From: CALZBJ01 sp945619025
Lineage (GTDB): Bacteria; Pseudomonadota; Gammaproteobacteria; Cardiobacteriales; Wohlfahrtiimonadaceae
Direction of reading: 5' to 3'
NCBI GenBank assembly: GCA_945619025.1
Contig: CALZBJ010000001.1
Span: 62,001 to 126,000 of the forward strand
Length of the DNA: 64,000 bases
In this document: piece after piece, positions 53,159 through 61,397 of the stretch
How positions within the stretch are numbered: position 1 is the first letter of the stretch
How the letters are laid out: every line of letters starts with the position of its first letter
Translations under genes and position numbers: made by a program
The notes under the pieces: generated by a model
What the model saw: the letters and a program-made list of their open reading frames with translations, nothing else
Database searches by the model: none
Told to the model about the DNA's origin: nothing

Positions 53159-53842
53159 ATGAGTCAACATCGTGTCGCACTAATCCTCTCAGGCTCGGGT
53201 CATATTGATGGCGCAGAAATCACTGAAGCGGTCTCATTAATGATTGCGCTTACGCAAAGTGAATATCAGATTGATTACTATGCTCCCGATCGCAATCAGC
53301 TCGATGTGGTCAACCATCAAACCGATGAGGTCGTGGCTGAATCCCGCAATATCCTTGTCGAAGCTGCCCGCATTGCTCGTGGGAACGTAAAACCCTTAAC
53401 CGATCTTAACCCTCGTGAATATGATGCGCTCGCGTTTCCTGGTGGCTTTGGCGTTGTAAAAAACTTCACCACCTTTTTAAGCGATGGCGAGAATGCAACG
53501 CTCACTGATGATCTAATTGAACCGCTTCGCGTTGCCATTGAACTTAAAAAACCGATTGTCGCTATTTGCGCTGCCCCACTTGTGCTCGCACTCACAGCCA
53601 AAACCTTTGGCCTATCGAATGTATCGATCTCCTTTGGCGATGAGAAAAACGCGCAGCATTTTCTAAATGTGACTGAAAAATGGGGCGTCAATCATCACAA
53701 TACTGCGCCGAATGAAGCCTATATTGACACTCAAAACCGCTTTATTACCTCTGGCGCTTATATGTATGGCGACTCGCAACCCTATTTAATCTATCAAGGG
53801 GCTTACCACGCGATTGAGCTGCTTAATTCGCTCGTTCGCTAA
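53159..53842 (+). CDS. elbB: ElbB, glyoxalase/DJ-1 superfamily protein
   Basis: A 227-residue DJ-1/PfpI-superfamily protein, ElbB (also Elb2/YhbL). The opening ALILSGSGHIDGAEITEAVS, the YYAPDRNQLDVVNH segment, ESRNILVEAARIARG, and ALAFPGGFGVVKNF followed by PIVAICAAPLVLA (nucleophile-elbow Cys) are family hallmarks. It has been linked with isoprenoid synthesis and glyoxal metabolism; the physiological function is not firmly known. AAAGGAG is at good distance from the ATG. It is divergent from the TPR-protein gene and monocistronic, with a terminator at 53873. Confidence 0.94.
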   Translation: MSQHRVALILSGSGHIDGAEITEAVSLMIALTQSEYQIDYYAPDRNQLDVVNHQTDEVVAESRNILVEAARIARGNVKPLTDLNPREYDALAFPGGFGVVKNFTTFLSDGENATLTDDLIEPLRVAIELKKPIVAICAAPLVLALTAKTFGLSNVSISFGDEKNAQHFLNVTEKWGVNHHNTAPNEAYIDTQNRFITSGAYMYGDSQPYLIYQGAYHAIELLNSLVR

Positions 53843-53872
53843 CCCATTTTTAAAGGCTTTACCCAACATTAC

Positions 53873-53924
53873 GCCCATCTTTTCATTTACAGATCAATGG
53901 ATCAACGGAAAGATGGGCTTTATT
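53873..53924 (+). terminator. Terminator after elbB
   Basis: GCCCATCTTT pairs perfectly with AAAGATGGGC around a 26-base loop and is followed by TTTATTAT. It is 30 bp past the elbB stop. Confidence 0.78.
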
Positions 53925-54029
53925 ATCTCTAGAGCCCTGAGCGATACCTGACAAAACTGTTTTTTACTTATATACTGATTTACTGATTTTTTCGATTTAA
54001 CTTATTTACTATCAGGAATATATCGATTT

Positions 54030-55304
54030 ATGAAACCGTTCAAGTTAGGAATTTTGGGTTTAGGCACTGTTGCGTCCGGAGTAGTCGCAACACTTAACAA
54101 CAATAAGAAGGCGATTGCGCGCCGAATAAATACTCCCATTGAAATTGAATCTGTCTACGTCCGATCGCTCGATCGTGATAATCCTTACAACCTACCGCTA
54201 ACCACTGATATTACAACGATTACCCAAAATCCTGATATAGATATTATAGTTGAATTGATGGGCGGAACCACCACCGCACTTGAGGCGATTAATGCCGCGC
54301 TCGATGCGAAAAAACATGTGGTCACCGCGAATAAAGAACTTATTGCGCTTCACGGAAATGAACTCTTTAAAAAGGCGCAAGAAAATGGCGTTTTTCTCCT
54401 TTTTGAAGCGGCGGTTGCCGGTGCAATTCCGATCCTTAAAACCGTGCGTGAAGGATTAGCCGCAAACGAAATCGACAAAGTTGCGGGCATTATTAATGGT
54501 ACCTGCAACTACATCTTAACGGAGATGAGCGATAAAAATGAAGCCTTTGAAACCGCGCTGACTGCCGCGCAAAAATTGGGCTATGCCGAAGCCGATCCAA
54601 CCTTTGATATTAAAGGGATTGATGCCGCCCATAAGCTCACTATTTTAGCATCGCTCGCATTTGGAATTCCCCTCTCCTTTGATAAACTCACCATTGAAGG
54701 CATCGATAGCGTCACGCCCCGTCAAATTGGTTACGCTAAAGAACTGGGATACAGCATTAAGCATCTTGGTATTGCTGAAAAAACAGCTGATCATATCGAG
54801 CTTCGCGTTCACCCAACGCTTGTGCCGATGAGCCATCCTCTTAGCCACGTTAATAGCGTGATGAATGGGGTCTTTGTTCACGGCAATTCAAGCGGCCCGA
54901 TCTTTTCATCAGGTCCTGGTGCGGGAAGTTTAGCTACCGCCTCGGCCGTTTGCGCCGATATTTTAGACATTGTCCGTGCCCGCGATGTGAATCATTATGC
55001 GCCGATGCTTGGCCATCAATTAGAAACCCTTGATGCGCCCAATTTTGCGAAAAAAGAGGAGATCGAAAGCGCTTATTTCATCGTGATTGAAGGACTCGAT
55101 TCAGATCATGAGTCGGCGATTACAGAGCTCGTTACAAAACATGGAATTAGCCTAGATCGAGCAAAAGTTGACAACGCAAACCATTGTTTAATCATGGTGA
55201 CTAAAAATACAGCAGAAATAGCTATTAACAAACTCTTAAATGATGTTATGTTAATGGATAACGTTTCAAATAGTTCATTCATTCGCGTCGAAGAGTTCCG
55301 TTGA
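54030..55304 (+). CDS. hom: Homoserine dehydrogenase (monofunctional, with ACT domain)
   Basis: Reduces aspartate semialdehyde to homoserine on the way to threonine, methionine and isoleucine. The 424-residue protein has the NAD(P) motif LGILGLGTVASGVV at the start and VVTANKELIALHG. The catalytic Homoserine_dh block GIINGTCNYILTEM, GYAEADPTFDIKGIDAAHKL and VNSVMNGVFVHGNSSGPIF follow. A C-terminal ACT domain (about 345-424) is expected to confer feedback regulation. It is not fused to aspartokinase, unlike E. coli ThrA/MetL. The ilvIHC genes start 57 bp downstream on the same strand, so threonine- and isoleucine-related steps may be coexpressed. The SD upstream is AGGA. Confidence 0.96.
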   Translation: MKPFKLGILGLGTVASGVVATLNNNKKAIARRINTPIEIESVYVRSLDRDNPYNLPLTTDITTITQNPDIDIIVELMGGTTTALEAINAALDAKKHVVTANKELIALHGNELFKKAQENGVFLLFEAAVAGAIPILKTVREGLAANEIDKVAGIINGTCNYILTEMSDKNEAFETALTAAQKLGYAEADPTFDIKGIDAAHKLTILASLAFGIPLSFDKLTIEGIDSVTPRQIGYAKELGYSIKHLGIAEKTADHIELRVHPTLVPMSHPLSHVNSVMNGVFVHGNSSGPIFSSGPGAGSLATASAVCADILDIVRARDVNHYAPMLGHQLETLDAPNFAKKEEIESAYFIVIEGLDSDHESAITELVTKHGISLDRAKVDNANHCLIMVTKNTAEIAINKLLNDVMLMDNVSNSSFIRVEEFR

Positions 55305-55360
55305 GTTCAACGGCTTTTTTGATGTCTGTTCAACTGAGATAATAATAAGTGAGGAGTTCT

Positions 55361-57103
55361 GTGAAATTAAGTGGTGCAGAAATCGTAATTCGCTCCTTAG
55401 TGGAGGAAAATGTAGAGTGTATTTTCGGTTACCCAGGTGGTGCCGTTCTCCCTCTATATGATGAAATTTATAAACAGGATAAAATTAAACATATTCTGGT
55501 CCGTCACGAGCAAGCAGCTACGCACGCCGCTGACGGATATGCACGCGTCACAGGCAAACCAGGGGTCGTCCTGGTCACTTCAGGTCCAGGTCTAACCAAT
55601 GCCATTACCGGAATTGCAACGGCTCATATGGATTCCATTCCAATGATCGTTTTTTCTGGTCAAGTGGCAACAAGCTTAATCGGAAATGATGCTTTCCAAG
55701 AAGTCGATACCGTGGGAATCACCCTTCCCTGCGTAAAACACAACTTCCTTGTGAAAGACGTGAAAGATATTGCTAAAACGATCAAGAAGGCATTTTATAT
55801 TGCAACGACCGGTCGTCCTGGCCCGGTTGTGATTGATTTGCCGAAAAACATTACCGTACAAGAGTGTAAATTTGAGTATCCTGAATCGATCTCAATGCGT
55901 TCGTACAATCCAACCATTAAAGGCCACCCCAAACAGATCAAACGCGCCTATGAGCTGTTAACAAAAGCAAAGCGCCCAATGGTTTACACAGGCGGCGGCG
56001 TTGTGATTGGCAATGCGCATGAGGAACTTCGTGAGTTAGTGCGCGCACTTAACTTACCGATTACCAGCACCCTAATGGGACTTGGCGCTTATCCGGGAAC
56101 GGATCAGCAATTCCTTGGTATGCTCGGTATGCACGGTACTTATGAATCAAATATGGCGATGCACCATTGTGACGTTCTATTTGCCATCGGCGCGCGTTTT
56201 GATGACCGAATTACCGGGACTCTCAACAACTTCTGCCCGAATGCAAAAGTGATTCATGTAGATATCGATCCATCAAGCATTGCGAAAAACGTTCCAACCG
56301 ATCTTCCAATCGTTGGTGAAGCAAAATCAGTGCTCCGTGAGTTTTTAGCCATTCACAATGAAGAGAAACGCTCGCTTGACGAAAAGGCGCTTGAAAAATG
56401 GTGGGATCAGATCGCCGAATGGCGCGAAATGAAGTCGCTCGATTATGTTAATAGTAGCGAAATCATCAAACCGCAATTTGTTCTAGAGAAACTCTTTGAA
56501 GTAACTCAAGGTCGTGCGATTGTTACCTCGGATGTGGGTCAGCACCAGATGTGGGCGGCACAATATTATCAATTTGATGAGCCACGCCAGTGGATCAATT
56601 CCGGCGGGCTTGGTACGATGGGCTTTGGAGTCCCAGCGGCGATGGGGGCAAAATTAGCCGCTCCCGATCGCGATGTTGCGTGCATTACCGGCGATGGAAG
56701 TATCCAAATGATGCTTCAAGAGATGTCGACCATGCTCCAATATCACACTCCAGTAAAAATTATTAACCTAAATAATGGTTATTTAGGAATGGTCCGTCAA
56801 TGGCAAGAGTTCTTCTTCCAAAAACGGTACTGCATGAGTTATTTTGACTCTCTGCCTGATTTTATTAAATTAGCAGAAGCGTATGGGCACAGCGGTGTTC
56901 AAGTCACCAAACCAAGTGATGTTGAACCTGCACTTATAGAGGCGTTCAAGCAAAAAGATAAAACCATCTTGCTTGACTTTATCACCGATCCGACCGAGAA
57001 CGTTTACCCAATGATTCCTGCGGGCAAAGGTCATCACGAAATGATCTTAGCGGGTCGCGATAAAATGGAAAACACCAGTAAAGACGGCTTAAGCCAAGTA
57101 TAG
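55361..57103 (+). CDS. ilvI: Acetolactate synthase large subunit (IlvI type)
   Basis: The ThDP- and FAD-dependent first common enzyme of valine, leucine and isoleucine synthesis. About 580 residues. The start KLSGAEIVIRSLVEENVE is followed by GYPGGAVLPLYDEIY with the conserved Glu region. RHEQAATHAADGYARVTGKPG, TSGPGLTNAITGIATAHMDS, the central GARFDDRITG, and the ThDP motif GDGSIQMMLQEMSTMLQY with NNGYLGMVRQWQ follow. A GTG four codons upstream is in frame, but that segment supplies the GAGGAG SD, and the IlvI alignment places the start at the GTG 55361. It is followed closely by ilvH and ilvC. Confidence 0.95.
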   Translation: MKLSGAEIVIRSLVEENVECIFGYPGGAVLPLYDEIYKQDKIKHILVRHEQAATHAADGYARVTGKPGVVLVTSGPGLTNAITGIATAHMDSIPMIVFSGQVATSLIGNDAFQEVDTVGITLPCVKHNFLVKDVKDIAKTIKKAFYIATTGRPGPVVIDLPKNITVQECKFEYPESISMRSYNPTIKGHPKQIKRAYELLTKAKRPMVYTGGGVVIGNAHEELRELVRALNLPITSTLMGLGAYPGTDQQFLGMLGMHGTYESNMAMHHCDVLFAIGARFDDRITGTLNNFCPNAKVIHVDIDPSSIAKNVPTDLPIVGEAKSVLREFLAIHNEEKRSLDEKALEKWWDQIAEWREMKSLDYVNSSEIIKPQFVLEKLFEVTQGRAIVTSDVGQHQMWAAQYYQFDEPRQWINSGGLGTMGFGVPAAMGAKLAAPDRDVACITGDGSIQMMLQEMSTMLQYHTPVKIINLNNGYLGMVRQWQEFFFQKRYCMSYFDSLPDFIKLAEAYGHSGVQVTKPSDVEPALIEAFKQKDKTILLDFITDPTENVYPMIPAGKGHHEMILAGRDKMENTSKDGLSQV

Positions 57104-57117
57104 AGGGAGGTAAAAAA

Positions 57118-57639
57118 ATGGCTACAGTATTAAATAACGATCAATCGCGTCATATTATCTCTATCTTGATGGAAAACGAGGCGGGAGCCTTGTCGAAAGT
57201 GGTCAATCTGTTTTCCGCACGCGGCTATAACATTGAGAGCTTGTCAGTAGCCCCTACTGATGATAAATCGCTCTCTCGACTCACACTCGTCACCCTAGCG
57301 GACGGTCAAGTCGTCGAACAGATCGTCAAGCAGCTCAATAAACTGATTGATGTTGTCAAACTTACCGATCTTACTGATGGGGCTCACGTTGAGCGTGAGA
57401 TGATGCTGATTAAAGTCACCGCTGAGTCGGAGAAAAATCGAGCAGAACTCTTCCGCCTCAATGAGATGTTTAGGGGACGTGTCTTAGATGTCACCCCTTC
57501 AACATTCACCATCGAAATGACGGGAGATCAAGAAAAACTCAACGCCTTTATCCGCGCGGTTAAAGAGCTTGGGATTGTCGAAATTGTTCGTTCAGGCGCA
57601 CTCGGCTTAGTTCGTGGTGCAAAAGGTTTAACATTATAA
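57118..57639 (+). CDS. ilvH: Acetolactate synthase small regulatory subunit
   Basis: The regulatory partner of IlvI that confers valine feedback inhibition. 173 residues with an N-terminal ACT domain (HIISILMENEAGALSKVVNLFSARGYNIESL) carrying the valine-site Asn and Gly positions, and a C-terminal ALS_ss_C domain (EREMMLIKVTAESEKNRAEL). The start is 14 bp after ilvI with a strong GGGAGG. A small hairpin at 57650-57672 separates it from ilvC. Confidence 0.96.
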   Translation: MATVLNNDQSRHIISILMENEAGALSKVVNLFSARGYNIESLSVAPTDDKSLSRLTLVTLADGQVVEQIVKQLNKLIDVVKLTDLTDGAHVEREMMLIKVTAESEKNRAELFRLNEMFRGRVLDVTPSTFTIEMTGDQEKLNAFIRAVKELGIVEIVRSGALGLVRGAKGLTL

Positions 57640-57649
57640 TTATTTTTTA

Positions 57650-57672
57650 AGGATGATAATAACGATCATCCT
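57650..57672 (+). other. Intercistronic hairpin between ilvH and ilvC
   Basis: AGGATGAT (57650-57657) pairs with ATCATCCT (57665-57672) around a 7-base loop, between the ilvH stop and the ilvC SD. It has no T-run after it, so it is more likely an RNA processing or stability element than a terminator. Confidence 0.5.
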
Positions 57673-57693
57673 GTGACACATAAGGATTACAAA

Positions 57694-58710
57694 ATGAAGG
57701 TATTTTACGATAAAGATGCAGATATCTCCTTAATCAAAGGCACAACGGTTGCGATCATTGGTTATGGTTCACAAGGGCATGCCCACGCTCAAAACCTAAA
57801 AGATTCTGGAGTCAACGTCATTGTCGGACTTCGTAAAGGCGGATCGTCTTGGGATAAAGCTGTAAACGCTGGCCACAATGTAAAAGAGATCGCGGATGCG
57901 ACTAAAGAAGCGGATTTAGTGATGCTTCTCCTTCCTGATGAAGCTCAACCCGCTGTCTACAAATCAGAGATCGAGCCCAACATCAAACAAGGGGCAACAC
58001 TTGCGTTTGCACACGGATTTAACATCCATTACAACCAAATCATTCCACGCGGTGATTTAGATGTCATCATGGTTGCGCCAAAAGGCCCAGGTCACACCGT
58101 TCGTTCAGAATATGTGAAAGGTGGCGGCGTTCCATCACTCATTGCGATCTACCAAGATAAATCATACAAAGCACGCGATATCGCGCTTTCATACGCATCG
58201 GCAAATGGTGGCGGTAAAGCCGGTATCATCGAAACCACGTTCCAAGAAGAGACTGAAACAGACCTCTTCGGTGAGCAAGCGGTTCTTTGCGGTGGCGCCG
58301 TTGAACTCGTTAAAGCCGGTTTTGAAGTATTAACCGAAGCAGGTTATGCACCTGAAATGGCTTACTTTGAGTGCTTACACGAGCTTAAACTCATCGTAGA
58401 CCTTATGTATGAAGGTGGAATCGCAAACATGAACTACTCCATCTCAAATAACGCTGAGTATGGTGAGTATGTTACCGGTGAGGAAGTGATCACTGAGGAT
58501 ACTAAAGACGCAATGCGTTACGCACTCTATCGTATCCAATCGGGTGAGTATGCGAAGATGTTTATCCAAGAAGGTCACACCAACTATCCATCTTTAACTG
58601 CTCGCAGACGTTTAACGGCTGAACACCCAATTGAGAAAACAGGCGCAAAATTACGTTCAATGATGCCCTGGATCACCGAAAACCGTTTAGTTGACCAAGA
58701 CAAAAACTAA
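57694..58710 (+). CDS. ilvC: Ketol-acid reductoisomerase (class I)
   Basis: Converts acetolactate or acetohydroxybutyrate to the dihydroxy acids with NADPH and Mg2+. 338 residues, the short class I type, unlike the long E. coli enzyme. The N-terminal VAIIGYGSQGHAHAQNLKDS binds NADPH. AHGFNIHY, PKGPGHTVRSEY, and the metal ligands in ETETDLFGEQAVLCGG and YFECLHELKLIVDLMYEGG are all present. A GTG seven codons upstream is in frame, but AAGGA lies correctly before the ATG at 57694, which begins MKVFYDKDAD. It closes the ilvIHC operon; a terminator follows. Confidence 0.97.
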   Translation: MKVFYDKDADISLIKGTTVAIIGYGSQGHAHAQNLKDSGVNVIVGLRKGGSSWDKAVNAGHNVKEIADATKEADLVMLLLPDEAQPAVYKSEIEPNIKQGATLAFAHGFNIHYNQIIPRGDLDVIMVAPKGPGHTVRSEYVKGGGVPSLIAIYQDKSYKARDIALSYASANGGGKAGIIETTFQEETETDLFGEQAVLCGGAVELVKAGFEVLTEAGYAPEMAYFECLHELKLIVDLMYEGGIANMNYSISNNAEYGEYVTGEEVITEDTKDAMRYALYRIQSGEYAKMFIQEGHTNYPSLTARRRLTAEHPIEKTGAKLRSMMPWITENRLVDQDKN

Positions 58711-58743
58711 ACCCTTTTCAAAAACGATCAAACCTTAATTGAT

Positions 58744-58778
58744 AAAGCCTTAAGTCTGCAAAGCCTTAGGGCTTTTTC
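58744..58778 (+). terminator. Terminator after ilvC
   Basis: AAAGCCTTAAG pairs with CTTAGGGCTTT (one G-T wobble) around a 10-base loop, running into TTTTTCTT. It is 34 bp past the ilvC stop. Confidence 0.85.
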
Positions 58779-58984
58779 TTGAAGCTTTATTTAATGACAC
58801 AACGCGCCCATAATCTGGTAGATTGATTAAGGTTGCCTAATACGACGTTGAATCATCGATTCAACTCCCAAAAAATTTAACGTAAAACACGATTTAGATT
58901 TACCAATGTAATGAGTGTAGGAGATTCGATCGTAACTATCGATCAACCCTCCTTCCATCAAAGTAAGAGAAAGGAATTATAGAG

Positions 58985-60340
58985 ATGACATGGACACCTA
59001 ATAGCTGGAGAAATTTCAACGCGGCACAAACTCCAGTCTACGAAGACAAGGAAGCCTTAAAACGCGTAGAAGATCACTTAAAAACCCTTCCCCCACTCGT
59101 ATTTGCTGGGGAAGCACGCACTTTAAAAGAGCAGCTTGCACAAGCGACGATGGGGAAAGCGTTCCTCTTGCAAGGCGGCGACTGTGCTGAGAGCTTCTCA
59201 GAATTTAATGCAAAAAACATTCGTGACACCTTCCGTGTTCTTCTTCAAATGGCTGTCACACTAACCTTTGCGGCAAGCAGCCCCGTGATCAAAGTTGGCC
59301 GTATTGCAGGACAATTTGCAAAACCGCGCTCATCAGACACTGAAACCATCGATGGCATCACTCTGCCAAGCTATCGCGGGGATATTGTCAACGGCATTGA
59401 GTTCACCAAAGAATCGCGCATGCCCGACCCTGACCGCATGTGGAAAGCCTACGCTCATTCTGGCCTTACCCTGAACTTACTGCGCGCCTTCTCTCGCGGG
59501 GGATACGCCGATCTTCATCGCGTTCATAACTGGAATATGAGCTTTGCGGAAAACTCGCCTCAAGCGGAACGCTATCTCGACCTTGCTCGCCGCATCCAAG
59601 ACTCTCTTAAATTTATGGAAGCGTGCGGCATCGAATCGGCCAATACTCCGATCCTCCGTGAAACACAAGTCTTCACCTCACACGAAATGCTACTTTTAGG
59701 CTATGAAGAGGCCTTTACCCGCGTTGACTCCACCAGTGGCGATTGGTACAACGTTGCCGCGCATATGGTTTGGATCGGCGAACGTACCCGTCAGCTTGAT
59801 GGTGCGCATATTGAATACGCCAAAGGCATTGCGAACCCAATCGGCGTTAAAGTGAGCGATAAAATGCATGAAGATGATCTGATTCGTCTTATTGATGCGC
59901 TTAATCCTCAAAACGAACCGGGCCGCTTAACCCTCATTACCCGTATGGGCGCTGATGTGTTACCGGAACATCTACCGCGCCTTCTTCGTAAAGTGAAATC
60001 TGAAGGCCGTCACGTTGTGTGGAGCTGTGACCCAATGCACGGCAATACCATCACCGATAATGGCTATAAAACGCGCCCATTTGATCGCATCTTAAAAGAG
60101 GTTGAAAGCTTCTTCGATGCCCATAATGCCGAAGGCACTTTTGCTGGTGGCGTTCATTTTGAAATGACCGGGCAAGATGTGACTGAATGTTTAGGCGGCG
60201 GCCAAAATATCACCTCAAAAGATCTCGAAAATCGTTATCATACGCATTGTGACCCTCGATTAAACGCGCAGCAGAGCTTAGAACTTGCGTTCCTCACTGC
60301 AGAAAAATTGAAGGAACATAGAGAAAAATTTCATTCATAA
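58985..60340 (+). CDS. 3-deoxy-7-phosphoheptulonate synthase, class II (DAHP synthase)
   Basis: First step of the shikimate pathway: phosphoenolpyruvate plus erythrose 4-phosphate gives DAHP. The 451-residue product is of the class II (plant/Mycobacterium-like) type, not the E. coli AroF/G/H class I. Shown by QGGDCAESF (residues 63-71 with a metal-ligand Cys), KVGRIAGQFAKPRS, PSYRGDIVNG, ETQVFTSHEMLLLGYEEA, VWIGERTRQLDGAHIEY, GLTLITRMGA-type (LTLITRMGAD), HVVWSCDPMHGNT, GGVHFEMTGQDVTECLGGG and HTHCDPRLN. AAAGGAA lies before the ATG. A 23-codon frame ends 2 bp ahead of the start. It is separate from accA by 79 bp. Confidence 0.96.
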   Translation: MTWTPNSWRNFNAAQTPVYEDKEALKRVEDHLKTLPPLVFAGEARTLKEQLAQATMGKAFLLQGGDCAESFSEFNAKNIRDTFRVLLQMAVTLTFAASSPVIKVGRIAGQFAKPRSSDTETIDGITLPSYRGDIVNGIEFTKESRMPDPDRMWKAYAHSGLTLNLLRAFSRGGYADLHRVHNWNMSFAENSPQAERYLDLARRIQDSLKFMEACGIESANTPILRETQVFTSHEMLLLGYEEAFTRVDSTSGDWYNVAAHMVWIGERTRQLDGAHIEYAKGIANPIGVKVSDKMHEDDLIRLIDALNPQNEPGRLTLITRMGADVLPEHLPRLLRKVKSEGRHVVWSCDPMHGNTITDNGYKTRPFDRILKEVESFFDAHNAEGTFAGGVHFEMTGQDVTECLGGGQNITSKDLENRYHTHCDPRLNAQQSLELAFLTAEKLKEHREKFHS

Positions 60341-60343
60341 GGG

Positions 60344-60382
60344 TATAATGACTCTTATTTTTGATAAACCTTGAGGTTTATC
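60344..60382 (+). promoter_or_regulatory. Putative -10 box and leader hairpin of accA
   Basis: TATAAT at 60344-60349 directly follows the DAHP synthase stop. GATAAACC (60363-60370) then pairs with GGTTTATC (60375-60382) around a TTGA loop near the predicted 5' end of an accA transcript. There is no T-run. It may be a stabilising 5' structure or a weak terminator of the upstream gene. Confidence 0.45.
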
Positions 60383-60419
60383 GACGATTATCGAAATCAA
60401 ATTATTGAGGAGTAATGAT

Positions 60420-61379
60420 TTGAATACCAATTACTTAGACTTTGAAGCTCCCATCTCAGAACTTGAGACGAAGATTAATGAGCTTGTCAATTGGGCTGAA
60501 GGGACAGACATTGATGTCGCGGATAAGCTAAAAGATCTTGAGGACAAACTTGATGCTGAAATTGATGGCATCTTCTCAAAACTTAGCTCGTGGCAGGTTG
60601 CGCAGCTCGCGCGTCACCCACTTCGTCCTTACACGCTCGATTATATCGATCTAATCTTTGACGATTTCCAAGAGCTCCATGGCGATCGCCACTATGCTGA
60701 TGACCATGCAATTGTGGGCGGTCTTGCTCGAATTGATGGGCAGCCAGTTATGGTGATTGGTCATCAAAAAGGGCGCGATACCAAAGAGAAAATTAAACGT
60801 AACTTTGGTATGCCCCGCCCTGAAGGGTATCGTAAAGCACTTCGCTTAATGAAATTAGCTGAGCGTTTTAACGTGCCGATCATTACCTTTATCGACACCC
60901 CCGGTGCTTATCCTGGGATCGGTGCAGAAGAGCGCGGCCAAAGTGAAGCGATTGCACGTAACTTACTAGAGATGAGTACCATTAAAGTGCCGATTATCTG
61001 TACCGTTGCGGGCGAAGGTGGATCAGGCGGCGCGCTTGCGATCGCCGTTGGCGATAAAGTGATGATGCTCCAATATTCAATCTACTCGGTCATCTCACCG
61101 GAAGGGTGCGCCTCAATTCTTTGGAAAAGTGCTGAGAAAAATAAAGAAGCGGCTGAAGCGATGGGCGTTACCGCAGATCGCAACAAAGAATTTGGCCTCA
61201 TTGACGATATTATCGAAGAGCCTAAAGGTGGCGCTCACAGAGCTCCTGAAGAGATGGCGGCATCGATTAAGGCGAAAATTTTAGAGCATCTTGAAAGCCT
61301 CAAAGCGCTCTCTGATGAAGAACGCATTGAAGCGCGTTATAATAAATTGATGAGCCTTGGTCAATTTGAAGAAAAATAA
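60420..61379 (+). CDS. accA: Acetyl-CoA carboxylase carboxyltransferase subunit alpha
   Basis: The alpha subunit pairs with AccD to transfer CO2 from biotin to acetyl-CoA in fatty-acid synthesis. At 319 residues it equals the E. coli length and aligns throughout: NYLDFEAPISELETKI, WQVAQLARHPLRPYTLDYI, VMVIGHQKGRDTKEK, NFGMPRPEGYRKALRLMK, ITFIDTPGAYPGIGAEERGQ, CTVAGEGGSGGALAIAVGDK and SPEGCASILWK. The start is TTG at 60420, seven bases after GAGGAG; a TTG five codons further up overlaps that SD. Starting at TTG gives MNTNYLDFE, matching E. coli MSLNFLDFE. A DUF815 gene follows 18 bp later. Confidence 0.97.
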   Translation: MNTNYLDFEAPISELETKINELVNWAEGTDIDVADKLKDLEDKLDAEIDGIFSKLSSWQVAQLARHPLRPYTLDYIDLIFDDFQELHGDRHYADDHAIVGGLARIDGQPVMVIGHQKGRDTKEKIKRNFGMPRPEGYRKALRLMKLAERFNVPIITFIDTPGAYPGIGAEERGQSEAIARNLLEMSTIKVPIICTVAGEGGSGGALAIAVGDKVMMLQYSIYSVISPEGCASILWKSAEKNKEAAEAMGVTADRNKEFGLIDDIIEEPKGGAHRAPEEMAASIKAKILEHLESLKALSDEERIEARYNKLMSLGQFEEK

Positions 61380-61397
61380 GGATTAGCCTCTCAACCT

